The notes: generated by a model not told the origin, from the sequence alone. A stretch of DNA of 64,000 bases from Flagellimonas sp. 389 (GCF_018449435.1 NZ_JAHCMU010000006.1:124001-188000), one strand, 5' to 3'; counted from the stretch's first letter, positions 26,906 through 36,412 are shown. Program-made: numbers and translations.

Positions 26906-28135
26906 TTATAAATAAATCATTGCTTGAACCGTAAATATTCCATTGCTATCACCATCTCCATATTTGAAGTTGGAATATTCAAAAGATAGTTTGGAATGGT
27001 GTCCGGTAAAGTAAATGTTCCCTCCAACTCCAAATCGATTTGCGGAGTCGTCAATAGCGTCTACGCTGCGGTTTTGATACGAAAGATAGGGCTGAAACCG
27101 AGTCTTATCCTTTTCACCAGCTAGTAAATAGCCTACATGCCCATAGATCATATTTCCCGAATCGTAAGTAGTTCCCAAGGCAAAATCACGGCCATAGTCA
27201 TTATTTTGAAACTTAGCGTACGCTGTAATCGCACTGCCGTCTGCGCCCAAAGGGGTATCATAAAAAGCATCGACCGCAAAAACAGAAACATCCTCTCCAG
27301 ATAATTCCCCTGCACTATCCGCAACCACAGAGCCGTTGGGATGCACTAAAAAGCCAGCACCAATATTGAACACTTTTTTACTACCTAGGTATGTACCCAC
27401 TTTATAGGGAAGGAAATTGGATTCTTGATCTAAGAAATTATAGGAAAAATACCCTTGCACCAATTTTCCAGCATCACGTGAGCCCAACAATCTTCTCCCT
27501 GCATATATTGCCGAGCCGTCTGGGGTTGGTGCTACATCTTCCTGAAGATTATTTGTACCTGCTTCATCCAAAGAAAGGTTATAGAACAGTTTGCCAAACT
27601 TTCCTTTGATATATACACCAATATGTCGTGCAAATTGGTCTGAAAGCCCCAAAACTGCCCAAGATTGTCGGTTGTTATCCAAGGTCATAAAGTTTAGGGT
27701 ACTGGCACTATTTAATCTAGAAATACCGTTCCAATAGTGTAATCCAGCTCCAATTTGATGGTTTTCATCATAAGACCACTCTCCCCAAAAGTCATGAAAA
27801 AACAATTGTGAGTTAGCACCTGTTCCTATGGCGCTTTGGTTTTCACCATTTAATGAATTTAGCCCTAAATGGGTCAAAATCATGAATTTTTTATTCAACT
27901 GTGTATAGGTAAGTAGTCGAGCTCTTCGTACACTAAGGTTGAATTTGCTGGCATCATCGGCAACATTGTCGTTGTATTGTGCCCAAAATTGACCCCATGC
28001 AATTATTCGAAAATATTTAGAGCCGTCTTCGTTCAATTTTACTTTGTAACCTCCATCATACTCAGTGCTACCTTGTGAACGAACTACCTGCATGACCAGC
28101 AGACCTAGTGCCAGTCCAAAGACTATTTTTTTCAT
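26906..28135 (-). CDS. Outer membrane porin
   Basis: Protein of 409 residues with a signal peptide (MKKIVFGLALGLLVMQVVRSQ) and a strand-rich sequence with alternating hydrophobic residues, ending in an aromatic-containing strand (FTVQAMIYL). It begins GGYKVKLNEDGSKYFRIIAWGQFWAQYNDN, as in OprO/OprP-like or short-chain-acid porins of Bacteroidota. As first gene of the acetate block it probably admits acetate or similar acids across the outer membrane; that substrate is inferred. Confidence 0.85.
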   Translation of the reverse strand: MKKIVFGLALGLLVMQVVRSQGSTEYDGGYKVKLNEDGSKYFRIIAWGQFWAQYNDNVADDASKFNLSVRRARLLTYTQLNKKFMILTHLGLNSLNGENQSAIGTGANSQLFFHDFWGEWSYDENHQIGAGLHYWNGISRLNSASTLNFMTLDNNRQSWAVLGLSDQFARHIGVYIKGKFGKLFYNLSLDEAGTNNLQEDVAPTPDGSAIYAGRRLLGSRDAGKLVQGYFSYNFLDQESNFLPYKVGTYLGSKKVFNIGAGFLVHPNGSVVADSAGELSGEDVSVFAVDAFYDTPLGADGSAITAYAKFQNNDYGRDFALGTTYDSGNMIYGHVGYLLAGEKDKTRFQPYLSYQNRSVDAIDDSANRFGVGGNIYFTGHHSKLSFEYSNFKYGDGDSNGIFTVQAMIYL

Positions 28136-28233
28136 TTTTAGCTGTTATTAGTGATTTGTTGCATGCACTACGAACATCCAAAAAAAACAGTGTGAAAGAA
28201 AACTTAATATACTTTAATGGTAATTTGATATAG

Positions 28234-28647
28234 TTATTCCCTGAAACGTTCCCATTTAATCAGCATAAACTTATCACCAAGTTCTGCAACCAAAACTCCT
28301 GCGCCTTTAATATTCGATGGGTTTTGAAAATAGGTTTTCAACTCTTTTTCGTTAAGAATTTTATAGGTTGGATGGTAATTCGTTTTGTAGGGCCGCTTAA
28401 TATTATATTTCCGTACCCAGTTCATTATGGATACGTGGGAAACTCCTAAAATTCTTTCGATTTCTCGATAGGTCAAACCTTCTAGATATAGCTGTAGTGC
28501 CTTATTGACATAGTAGTCATCAATTTGCTTGCCTAGCTTTCCGACAGTAAAAAAATAATTACAGGATTTACATTTATACCGTTGTCTTTGATTTACGATT
28601 CCAGCTTTTGTAAATTTTGTTGAAGCACAATTAGGGCAGGCATCCAT
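28234..28647 (-). CDS. IS1 InsA-like zinc-ribbon/HTH protein, probable regulator
   Basis: Protein of 137 residues from the chosen ATG, which starts MDACPNC; an upstream in-frame ATG at 28680 would add 11 residues. A zinc ribbon (C4, C7, C26, C29) is followed by a helix-turn-helix (ALQLYLEGLTYREIERILGV, SIMNWVRKY) as in InsA of IS1. There is no InsB-type DDE transposase frame and no terminal inverted repeat, and the C-terminus is a short unique domain (VLVAELGDKFMLIKW). It lies just upstream of the porin gene in the same direction. I infer a domesticated DNA-binding protein, perhaps controlling the acetate genes. Confidence 0.7.
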   Translation of the reverse strand: MDACPNCASTKFTKAGIVNQRQRYKCKSCNYFFTVGKLGKQIDDYYVNKALQLYLEGLTYREIERILGVSHVSIMNWVRKYNIKRPYKTNYHPTYKILNEKELKTYFQNPSNIKGAGVLVAELGDKFMLIKWERFRE

Positions 28648-28787
28648 AATAACTATAGTATTTTTGCATAAATATATCAATTTAGCAAAATATATAGTAA
28701 ATGTTTAAGGTTTTAAGGATTATTTTAAAAAAAGCTGTCTTTCAACTGAAAATATTCATTCTCAGCTTTGTCAATAAACAGAACTAT

Positions 28788-29741
28788 CTAAAGAGATTTT
28801 AAGTAATTGGAAATATTAAGTGAAATACGCTCCTGTAGATTAGAGACTTCGGCTTTTAGAAAAGGCTCTCCCATAATACTTTCATAGAGCTCAATATAAC
28901 GTTCTGAGACCGATGTTATATAGTCATCGCTCATTTCAGGAACATCTTGGCCTTCAAGACCTTGAAAATCATTGGAGATAAGCCATTGTCGAACAAACTC
29001 TTTTGACAATTGCTTTTGGGCTTCTCCTTTAGCCTGACGTTCTTCATATCCATCGGCATAAAAATAGCGCGAAGAATCTGGCGTATGAATTTCATCTATC
29101 AGAACGATTTCACCATCTTGTGTCTTACCAAATTCATATTTGGTATCAACAAGAATCAATCCACGTTTAGCAGTAATTTCCGTACCTCGCTGGAACAGGT
29201 CTCTGGTATACTTTTCCAGTACTTCATAATCACTTTTAGAAACAATTCCCTTGCTCAGTATTTCAGCTTTGGATATATCCTCGTCATGGTTACCTTTTTC
29301 TGCTTTTGTTGCAGGGGTAATTATAGGATTAGGGAATTTATCATTCTCTTTCATACCCTCAGGCATAGGCTCTCCACATATGGTACGCCTGCCTTCTTTA
29401 TACTCTCTTGCAGCGTGCCCCGATAAGTATCCCCTGATCACCATCTCAACCTTAAAGGGCTCACAAGCTTTACCTATCGCTACATTTGGATCTGGCGTCG
29501 CCATTAACCAATTAGGCACAATATCCTCAGTTGCCTTCATCATTTTAGTAGCAATCTGGTTGAGGATTTGTCCTTTATAAGGTATTCCCTTTGGCATGAC
29601 CACATCAAAAGCGGATAATCTATCCGTAGCGACCATAACCAAAATATAGTTGTTAAGGGTATAGACTTCCCGTACTTTTCCTTTGTAGACCGATTTTTGT
29701 CCAGCAAAGTGAAAATTAGTATCCATCAAGGTGTTTTTCAT
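28788..29741 (-). CDS. purC: Phosphoribosylaminoimidazole-succinocarboxamide synthase
   Basis: Protein of 317 residues, the longer (yeast Ade1-like) form of SAICAR synthetase. It contains [41 protein letters not shown] and VDTKYEFG with [13 protein letters not shown]. It joins aspartate to CAIR in purine synthesis, using ATP. It is downstream of phoH in the same direction with a 169-base gap. Confidence 0.96.
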   Translation of the reverse strand: MKNTLMDTNFHFAGQKSVYKGKVREVYTLNNYILVMVATDRLSAFDVVMPKGIPYKGQILNQIATKMMKATEDIVPNWLMATPDPNVAIGKACEPFKVEMVIRGYLSGHAAREYKEGRRTICGEPMPEGMKENDKFPNPIITPATKAEKGNHDEDISKAEILSKGIVSKSDYEVLEKYTRDLFQRGTEITAKRGLILVDTKYEFGKTQDGEIVLIDEIHTPDSSRYFYADGYEERQAKGEAQKQLSKEFVRQWLISNDFQGLEGQDVPEMSDDYITSVSERYIELYESIMGEPFLKAEVSNLQERISLNISNYLKSL

Positions 29742-29910
29742 ACTGCGATTCTATGAATGATTTTGTAGTATTTTTTAGAGACACAAATTCTACGAGTTTT
29801 CACCAGGAATTAAAGTTTAGGTGTTTCATCAGAAAAAGTTTGGAAGGTTTAATGAAAAAAATAGCATAAACAAACTTTGTATTTCCTATTTCTAACCTCG
29901 TACTTCTAAC

Positions 29911-30864
29911 TTAATTATGATGCTCAATATTTTTATAGGCGTCAATAACCTTTTTGACCAACTTATGGCGGATTACATCTTTATCATCTAAATAGATCAT
30001 GCTTATCCCCTCAACATTCTGTAGTACCAAAAGCGCTTCTTTTAAACCAGAAATTACCCGTCTTGGCAAATCGATCTGTCCTGGGTCGCCCGTTAATAAA
30101 AACTTTGCATTCTTTCCCATTCGGGTGAGGAACATCTTCATTTGTGCATGGGTCGTGTTCTGGGCTTCATCCAAAATAACAAAGGCATTATCCAAGGTCC
30201 TACCGCGCATAAACGCCATGGGTGCAATCTGAATTGTACCGTCCTCAATATATTTATCCAACTTTTCAGATGCGATCATATCCCGCAACGCATCATATAA
30301 CGGCTGCATATATGGGTCTAATTTCTCCTTTAAATCTCCGGGCAAAAACCCCAAATTCTCTCCAGCTTCTACCGCAGGGCGAGTCAAAATAATACGGCGT
30401 ACTTCTTTTTCCTTCAATGCCTTTACGGCTAAAGCAACTCCAGTGTAGGTCTTACCAGTACCGGCAGGCCCTATTGCAAAGACCATATCATCTTTCTTGC
30501 ATGCATCCACCAGACGTCTCTGATTAGCCGTCTGTGCCTTTATCAGCTTACCACTAACACCATGTACCAGCACATCACCACTACTTTTAGACGATGTATA
30601 ATCCTCTTTCCCATTACTGGTAAGTACGCGCTCTATCATATTCTCGTCCAGCTTGTTGTACTTGGCAAAATGGTTGGTGAGCATATCAAAACGCTTGTCG
30701 AACTCCTCCAGAAGCGCTTCATCACCATATACCTTTATTTTGCTGCCACGGGCAACAATCTTCAGTTTGGGAAAATACTTTTTTAGTAATTCAATGTTTT
30801 CATTGCGTTGCCCAAAAAAATCCTGTGGGCTAATCTCCGTAAGTTCTATGATTAATTCGTTCAA
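29911..30864 (-). CDS. phoH: PhoH-family ATPase
   Basis: Protein of 317 residues: an N-terminal KH-like region (to about 95), then the PhoH P-loop domain with GPAGTGKT (132-139), TRPAVEAGENLGFLPGDL and LDEAQNTT (231-238). The family is cytoplasmic and linked to RNA metabolism; its precise role is unclear. It is divergent from the SAM hydrolase gene and upstream of purC. Confidence 0.93.
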   Translation of the reverse strand: MNELIIELTEISPQDFFGQRNENIELLKKYFPKLKIVARGSKIKVYGDEALLEEFDKRFDMLTNHFAKYNKLDENMIERVLTSNGKEDYTSSKSSGDVLVHGVSGKLIKAQTANQRRLVDACKKDDMVFAIGPAGTGKTYTGVALAVKALKEKEVRRIILTRPAVEAGENLGFLPGDLKEKLDPYMQPLYDALRDMIASEKLDKYIEDGTIQIAPMAFMRGRTLDNAFVILDEAQNTTHAQMKMFLTRMGKNAKFLLTGDPGQIDLPRRVISGLKEALLVLQNVEGISMIYLDDKDVIRHKLVKKVIDAYKNIEHHN

Positions 30865-30933
30865 AAAGAGTGGGATGTTTTAAGGTTATTTTTGCGGCGT
30901 TCTTATTCGTTCTTTTTATTTAATTTTATCGCA

Positions 30934-30941
30934 CAAACTTA
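30934..30941 (-). promoter_or_regulatory. Possible -7 box for phoH
   Basis: TAAGTTTG on the minus strand fits the Bacteroidota TANNTTTG -7 consensus, about 70 bases upstream of the phoH ATG. No TTG sits at the usual -33 distance. Confidence 0.35.
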
Positions 30942-30986
30942 ACCAAAAATCGATTTGAGCAGGGAAAAACATATCAACAGTATTGC

Positions 30987-31817
30987 ATGGCAATCATAAC
31001 ATTAACTACAGATTTTGGGTACAAAGACCATTTTGTAGGTGCTATAAAGGGAACTATACTAAATAACCTGCCAGAAACCACAGTTGTTGATATTTCACAT
31101 GCCATCAGTCCGTTCAATATTCAGGAGTGTGCGTATATCCTGAAAAATGCATATCGTTCTTTTCCAGAGGGTACGGTCCATGTTGTTGGCGTAGATTCGG
31201 AGTTATCTATTGAAAACCAACATATTGCGGTCCACGTCGACGGGCATTATTTTGTTAGTGCCAACAACGGCGTAATTTCTTTGATCACTTCAGAAATAAA
31301 TCCTGATAAAATTGTTGAAATAAACATTCCAAATTCAAGTGCGGGTTCTTTTCCAGTTTTCAACATTTTTGCACAAGTGGCTTGCCATATTGCAAGGGGA
31401 GGAAAATTGGAGGTCATTGGAAAACCATTCGATGATTTAAAAGAATTAAAGGAATTTGAACCTCGAATCATTAATAATGGGAAAAGTATCACTGGAAATG
31501 TTATCTATATTGATAACTATGGCAATGTAATCACCAACATACAAAGGAATCTTTTTGAAGCCTATCGCAACGGACGCGATTTTGAGGTAATCGCAAGAAC
31601 CAATAAGCTCAAGACCATTCATGGTACGTATAACGGAATCATAGATTTTGATTTGGACAAGGTGAACCGCAAAGGTCCTGGTGATGCATTGGCGCTTTTC
31701 AATTCTGCCGGTTACATTGAACTTGCTATCTATAAAAGTGATCTAAAGACTGTTGGGGGCGCCTCTACCCTACTGGGCCTAAATTATAGGGATACCGTAA
31801 CCATAAATTTTCTGTAA
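30987..31817 (+). CDS. SAM hydrolase (S-adenosyl-L-methionine hydroxide adenosyltransferase)
   Basis: Protein of 276 residues of the DUF62 family. It starts ITLTTDFGYKDHFVGAIKG (catalytic aspartate near residue 9), followed by TVVDISHAISPFNIQECAYIL and a C-terminal barrel with IDNYGNVITNI. The family cleaves S-adenosylmethionine to adenosine and methionine and is related to chlorinase and fluorinase; no halogenase feature is evident. Its stop is immediately followed by the ATG of the next gene. Confidence 0.92.
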   Translation: MAIITLTTDFGYKDHFVGAIKGTILNNLPETTVVDISHAISPFNIQECAYILKNAYRSFPEGTVHVVGVDSELSIENQHIAVHVDGHYFVSANNGVISLITSEINPDKIVEINIPNSSAGSFPVFNIFAQVACHIARGGKLEVIGKPFDDLKELKEFEPRIINNGKSITGNVIYIDNYGNVITNIQRNLFEAYRNGRDFEVIARTNKLKTIHGTYNGIIDFDLDKVNRKGPGDALALFNSAGYIELAIYKSDLKTVGGASTLLGLNYRDTVTINFL

Positions 31818-32108
31818 ATGCTCATTCGCATCGTAAAACTCACTTTTAAAAGCGAAAATATTGCTAGTTTTAAGCAAATTTTTGAAACGACCAAACCTAG
31901 CATACTAGCCTTTGAAGGGTGTACGCTAGTGGAATTGTACCAAGACCTTAAAAATCCCTGTATTTTTTTCACCTATAGTTTTTGGGAAAAAGAATCTGAT
32001 TTGGAAAACTATCGGCAATCCGATTTTTTTAAAGGTGTTTGGAGCAATACTAAAACATTGTTTTCGGAAAAACCTGAAGCATGGAGTGTGGAAAAAGTCG
32101 ATGGTTGA
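31818..32108 (+). CDS. Antibiotic biosynthesis monooxygenase-like (ABM) protein
   Basis: Protein of 96 residues with a dimeric ferredoxin-like ABM fold pattern (MLIRIVKLTFKSENIASFKQ, GCTLVELYQDLKNPCIFFTYSFWEKESDLENYRQS). Such proteins are often quinol monooxygenases or heme-related enzymes, but the substrate is unknown. It starts directly after the SAM hydrolase stop. Its last codons and TGA stop are built from the first units of a 7-bp tandem repeat. Confidence 0.85.
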   Translation: MLIRIVKLTFKSENIASFKQIFETTKPSILAFEGCTLVELYQDLKNPCIFFTYSFWEKESDLENYRQSDFFKGVWSNTKTLFSEKPEAWSVEKVDG

Positions 32109-32182
32109 TGGTTGATGGTTGATGGTTGATGGTTGATGGTTGATGGTTGATGGTTGATGGTTGATGGTTGATGGTTGATGGT
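32100..32182. repeat. 7-bp tandem repeat (GATGGTT), nearly 12 copies
   Basis: A perfect array of GATGGTT units covering 83 bases. It overlaps the last two codons and stop of the ABM-like gene and ends about 105 bases before gldF. Because the unit is not a multiple of three, copy-number change would alter spacing but not the ABM protein, as the stop lies in the first copies. Confidence 0.95.
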
Positions 32183-32287
32183 AAGAAAAAATAATTAGCT
32201 TATAAAGTATTGAATATGAACAAAAAAGTATTGACAAATACGGATTACCGCCAACTGCCAACTGTAAACTGATAACCTTTTCAAAAT

Positions 32288-33019
32288 ATGTTTGCAATTT
32301 TTAAGCGGGAAGTACAATCTTTTTTTACATCGCCGATCGGTTACTTGATCGTGGGAGTGTTTTTATTACTGAATGGACTTTTCCTATGGGTATTTAAAGG
32401 TGACTTCAATATTTTTGATTATGGCTTTGCCGACCTCGGTAACCTCTTCTATCTAGCTCCATGGATTTTTATCTTTTTAGTGCCTGCCATAACCATGAAA
32501 AGTTTTTCGGAGGAACGTAAAGTGGGCACTTTGGAATTACTATTGATAAAGCCCATATCTATCTGGAAATTGGTTTTAGGGAAGTTTTGGGGTGCTGTTC
32601 TTCTATGTACCATTGCCGTACTGCCCACGATTATATACGTATTTGCAATTTCAGATTTAGGGATTACCGAAGGAAATTATGATTTGGGCGTAGTTTTAGG
32701 TTCATACTTCGGACTTTTTTTCTTGATTGCAGCATATACCGCTATAGGGCTTTTTTCATCTACCTTGTCCGATAATCAAATTGTGGCTTTTATCATTGGG
32801 ATTCTTGTATGTTTTTTGTTGTTCAATGGATTTGAGACGGTTTCATCTCTTTTTTCTGAGGGGGAAACGCAACAACTTATCAAAAATATAGGCATGAGTG
32901 CACATTTTGATAGTATTGCAAGAGGTGTAGTCGATACTCGGGATTTAGTGTATTTTATCTCTATTACACTATTCTTTTTATTTGCAACCTTACTTCGAAT
33001 TAAACAGTTGCCAAGATGA
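32288..33019 (+). CDS. gldF: Gliding-motility ABC transporter permease GldF
   Basis: Protein of 243 residues with six transmembrane segments of the ABC-2 type. It starts MFAIFKREVQSFFTSPIGYLIVG and contains FLVPAITMKSFSEERKVGTLELLLIKPISIWKLVLGKFWGA, as in GldF of Flavobacterium. With GldA (not in this window) and GldG it forms a transporter needed for gliding in some species. It overlaps gldG by four bases. Confidence 0.95.
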   Translation: MFAIFKREVQSFFTSPIGYLIVGVFLLLNGLFLWVFKGDFNIFDYGFADLGNLFYLAPWIFIFLVPAITMKSFSEERKVGTLELLLIKPISIWKLVLGKFWGAVLLCTIAVLPTIIYVFAISDLGITEGNYDLGVVLGSYFGLFFLIAAYTAIGLFSSTLSDNQIVAFIIGILVCFLLFNGFETVSSLFSEGETQQLIKNIGMSAHFDSIARGVVDTRDLVYFISITLFFLFATLLRIKQLPR

Positions 33020-34683
33020 CAAGAAAGTTTTCAATTTCACTTCTCGTAGCAATTGTTGTAGTTATATTGATAAATGTGCTAGGTAGTTTCTTTAATACAA
33101 GATTCGACCTTACCGAAGATAAAAGATTTACCTTATCCGAACCTGCTATTAAAACAGTCAAAAAATTCGATGCACCCGTTGTTATCGACATTCTTTTGGA
33201 CGGTAATATTCCTCCGGAATTTTCAAGACTCAAAACGGAGACGTTACAATTATTGGCATCCTTCACTTCTGAAAATAAGAATATTGAATACAATTTAGTG
33301 AACCCGCTAGAGGATGAAACCCAAACACAACAGACCATTACGGATTTGCAACGCCTTGGTCTTACTCCTGCGAACATAACCGTGGAAGAAAATGGAAAGG
33401 TTTCCCAAGAGCTTGTTTTTCCCTGGGCCATGGTCAATTATAAAGAACAGACCGTAAAAGTGCCCCTACTCAAAAACAAATTGGGTTCAACTACGGAGGA
33501 ACGTGTCAACAATTCCGTGCAGCAATTGGAATATGCTTTTGCAGATGCCTTTACCAAACTGACCATAGACGAAAAAAAACGGGTCGCTGTCATCAAAGGG
33601 AACGGAGAACTGGAAGATATTTATATCGCTGATTTTCTGACCTCTATTCAAGAGTATTATAATATTGGTGCCATTACGCTGGATTCAGTTGCCGAGAATC
33701 CCCAACGTGTACTGGAGCAATTAAAAGAGTTTGACCTCGCGTTGATCGCCAAACCAACAGAAGCTTTTTCAGATGGCGAAAAATATATCATGGACCAGTT
33801 TATTGTAAACGGTGGCAGGTCTATTTGGTTAATGGATAAAGTGGCCATAGAAATAGACAGCATTTTTAAAGGCGGGGGAAGTGCTTTGGCAATGCAGCGC
33901 AACTTAAACCTCAACGATTTTTTCTTCAAATATGGGGTACGTATCAATCCCGTGTTGGTTAACGACCTCTATTTTACCCAAATTGTTTTAGCTTCGGGAG
34001 AAGGTAACGATTCGCAATACAATCCAGTTCCGTGGTACTATAATCCCATGGTATTTTCTCGAAATGACCATCCCATCAATACCAATATTGAAGCTGTGCG
34101 CTATCAGTTTGCAAATACTATGGATGTATTGGAAAATGACTATAAAAAAACAGTTTTGTTAAGAAGTTCCCCCCTATCCAAAACAGAGGGAACACCCAAA
34201 CAGATTGGGCTGGATATTTTGAACACCCCTCCGGATAGGGAATCTTACATAGATGGAAATCAACCCTTGGCGGTATTGATAGAAGGAGCATTCAATTCTA
34301 CATTCAAAAATAGGGTGAAACCGATTGAGCTCTCCAATACCCTAGATCAAGGACCCGAGAATAAAATGATTGTCATCTCTGATGGCGACGTCATAAAGAA
34401 TCAAGTACGGAATGGCAGACCTTTGGATTTAGGGTATGACAAATGGACAAATAGTACATACGGCAACAAGGAATTTCTGGTGAATTGCATGAACTATCTT
34501 TTAGATGATAACGGACTTATAAACATTAGAAATAAAAAAGTGTCCATCCCTTTACTGGATGTTGAGAAAATCGCGGCAAAAAAAACAAAATGGCAGCTTA
34601 TAAACGTTGGGCTTCCAGTACTTTTAACCTTTGTGATAGGCATTTTCTTCGGCATATACAGAAAACGAAAATTTGCAGCATAG
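33016..34683 (+). CDS. gldG: Gliding-motility-associated ABC transporter component GldG
   Basis: Protein of 555 residues with an N-terminal membrane anchor (about 8-28, SLLVAIVVVILINVLGSFF), the GldG N-terminal FDLTEDKRFTLSEPAIKTVKKFDAPVVIDILLDG, a large periplasmic region, and a C-terminal membrane helix (about 528-546). It is translated with gldF (ATGA overlap) and lies just upstream of dnaN, an order I recall from other Flavobacteriia. Confidence 0.95.
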   Translation: MTRKFSISLLVAIVVVILINVLGSFFNTRFDLTEDKRFTLSEPAIKTVKKFDAPVVIDILLDGNIPPEFSRLKTETLQLLASFTSENKNIEYNLVNPLEDETQTQQTITDLQRLGLTPANITVEENGKVSQELVFPWAMVNYKEQTVKVPLLKNKLGSTTEERVNNSVQQLEYAFADAFTKLTIDEKKRVAVIKGNGELEDIYIADFLTSIQEYYNIGAITLDSVAENPQRVLEQLKEFDLALIAKPTEAFSDGEKYIMDQFIVNGGRSIWLMDKVAIEIDSIFKGGGSALAMQRNLNLNDFFFKYGVRINPVLVNDLYFTQIVLASGEGNDSQYNPVPWYYNPMVFSRNDHPINTNIEAVRYQFANTMDVLENDYKKTVLLRSSPLSKTEGTPKQIGLDILNTPPDRESYIDGNQPLAVLIEGAFNSTFKNRVKPIELSNTLDQGPENKMIVISDGDVIKNQVRNGRPLDLGYDKWTNSTYGNKEFLVNCMNYLLDDNGLINIRNKKVSIPLLDVEKIAAKKTKWQLINVGLPVLLTFVIGIFFGIYRKRKFAA

Positions 34684-34703
34684 GTGTTAATAAATTTGTT
34701 TCA

Positions 34704-34730
34704 TTGCTATCGTGTTTTAAGATATATTTG
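34704..34730 (+). promoter_or_regulatory. Probable dnaN promoter
   Basis: TTG at 34704-34706, 16 bases, then TATATTTG at 34723-34730, close to the Bacteroidota TTG-N19-TANNTTTG pattern but with a short spacer. The predicted transcript starts about 70 bases before the dnaN ATG. A second TAAATTTG at 34691 is an alternative. Confidence 0.45.
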
Positions 34731-34804
34731 TTTCTATTGATTTTATGAGTTTTGCCGCATTATGATTTTTAGGCAAACACAATGCTAAAAAAAGAGTCCT
34801 TTTA

Positions 34805-35923
34805 ATGAAATTTATAGTATCCAGTACATATTTATTAAAACAACTTCAGATTTTAGGAGGTGTAATCAACAACAGTAATACGCTCCCAATTCTAGATAAT
34901 TTTCTTTTCGATTTAAAACAAAATAAATTAACGGTTTCCGCATCTGACTTAGAAACCACTATGAGTTCTGTCTTAGAGGTCGATTCTGATTCTGAAGGAA
35001 CCATTGCAGTTCCGGCAAGGCTGTTGTTAGATACATTAAAGACCTTTCCCGAACAACCATTAACATTTGTTGTAGAGGATAACAATACTGTTGAAATAAG
35101 CTCAAACCATGGTAAATATGCTTTGGCATATGCCGATGGAGCTGAATTCCCAAAAGCTGTGGAAGTTACAAATCCAAGCTCCACTACCCTACTTGGCGAT
35201 ATCTTGGCAACGGCCATCAACAAAACTATTTTTGCTGCTGGGAATGATGATTTACGCCCAGTGATGAGCGGTGTGTTTTTTCAATTCTCAACAGAAAACC
35301 TAACATTCGTTGCTACGGATGCCCATAAATTGGTAAAATACCAACGTAATGACGTGACAGCTTCCGAAGTTGCAGAATTTATAATGCCCAAGAAGCCCTT
35401 GACACTTTTAAAAGGTATTCTTTCTGGTTCTGAATCCGAAGTGACCATTGAATACAATGACAGTAATGCCAAATTTATTTTTGACGATTCAGAGCTGATC
35501 TGTAGACTTATAGATGGAAAATACCCTAACTACGAAGCGGTGATTCCAAAAGAAAATCCAAATAGGTTATCTATAGGCAGAAATCAATTCCTGAGTTCTG
35601 TGCGCAGGGTATCCATATTTTCCAATAAAACCACCCATCAGATACGATTGAAGATTGCTGGTGCCGAATTAAATATATCTGCAGAAGATGTTGATTACAG
35701 CAACAAAGCGGAAGAACGGCTTTCCTGCGCTTATCAAGGCGACGATATGCAGATTGGTTTTAATTCCAGATTTTTGGTGGAAATGCTCAACAACTTGACT
35801 TCAGATGAAGTTTCGTTAGAAATGAGCCTACCCAATAGGGCTGGAATATTAACTCCTGTTGATGGATTGGATGAGGGCGAACATGTTACCATGCTTGTAA
35901 TGCCCGTTATGCTGAATAACTAA
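34805..35923 (+). CDS. dnaN: DNA polymerase III beta sliding clamp
   Basis: Protein of 372 residues, the usual length of the three-domain clamp. It starts MKFIVSSTYLLKQLQILGGVINNSNTLPILDNFLF, includes ASDLETTMSS and FVATDAHKLVKY, and ends with the conserved hydrophobic MLVMPVMLNN tail. The ring tethers the replicative polymerase. A strong terminator follows. Confidence 0.97.
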   Translation: MKFIVSSTYLLKQLQILGGVINNSNTLPILDNFLFDLKQNKLTVSASDLETTMSSVLEVDSDSEGTIAVPARLLLDTLKTFPEQPLTFVVEDNNTVEISSNHGKYALAYADGAEFPKAVEVTNPSSTTLLGDILATAINKTIFAAGNDDLRPVMSGVFFQFSTENLTFVATDAHKLVKYQRNDVTASEVAEFIMPKKPLTLLKGILSGSESEVTIEYNDSNAKFIFDDSELICRLIDGKYPNYEAVIPKENPNRLSIGRNQFLSSVRRVSIFSNKTTHQIRLKIAGAELNISAEDVDYSNKAEERLSCAYQGDDMQIGFNSRFLVEMLNNLTSDEVSLEMSLPNRAGILTPVDGLDEGEHVTMLVMPVMLNN

Positions 35924-35944
35924 TTACCTATACCTAAATACTTG

Positions 35945-35976
35945 AAAAGCTAGCGCAAATTGTGCTAGCTTTTTTC
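35945..35976. terminator. Terminator between dnaN and the DUF4870 gene
   Basis: AAAAGCTAGCGC, loop AAATT, GTGCTAGCTTTT: twelve pairs with one G-T wobble, followed by more T. It sits between the dnaN stop and the converging stop of the DUF4870 gene, so it probably serves both strands. Confidence 0.8.
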
Positions 35977-35979
35977 TTT

Positions 35980-36339
35980 TTAAAGAAACGGGATGGTCAA
36001 AAAATAAGAGGGGGATTCTCCATTTGCTGCTTTCACAGCATTTACTATAGGGAGCACAAAGCCTAAAATGGCAACTCCTATAAGTCCTAAGATTCCCAAT
36101 CCCAATAACAGAATCGCAGGAACGCTTATAATAATGTAAAGCAATAAACTTAACTGCAGATTGATTACAGCTTTCCCGTGTTCATTCATTCCCTCAACGG
36201 TACGTCTTGAGGTCAACCAGATGATCAACGGTACAATAAAACCTCCAAAGCCTGTTACATAATGCAATAATTGTGATAAATGTGTAATGGATAAAAGTGT
36301 ATTGTCCTTTCTGATTACATTTTGATTGATGATTTCCAT
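35980..36339 (-). CDS. DUF4870-family small membrane protein
   Basis: Protein of 119 residues from the ATG that begins MEIINQNVIRKDNTLLSITHLSQLL; a longer frame upstream would run into the mnmE promoter and has no conserved features. It has three hydrophobic segments, and the motif GFGGFIVPLIIWLTSRRTVEGMNEHGKAVINLQLS is characteristic of DUF4870/Tic20-like proteins. The function is unknown. Confidence 0.88.
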   Translation of the reverse strand: MEIINQNVIRKDNTLLSITHLSQLLHYVTGFGGFIVPLIIWLTSRRTVEGMNEHGKAVINLQLSLLLYIIISVPAILLLGLGILGLIGVAILGFVLPIVNAVKAANGESPSYFLTIPFL

Positions 36340-36412
36340 TTTGATTGATTTTTGATGATATGTTATATGGGTATACATTTTTAAAGAAATGTTACAGGAG
36401 TTACGTAATTTG

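Noticed and set aside
28234..28680. IS1 insertion sequence
   Set aside because: Only an InsA-like part is present; there is no InsB frame, no flanking inverted repeats and no target duplication that I can see.
32100..32182. CRISPR-like or coding repeat
   Set aside because: The units are 7 bases, contiguous and without spacers; the minus-strand open frame across it is only the translation of the repeat.
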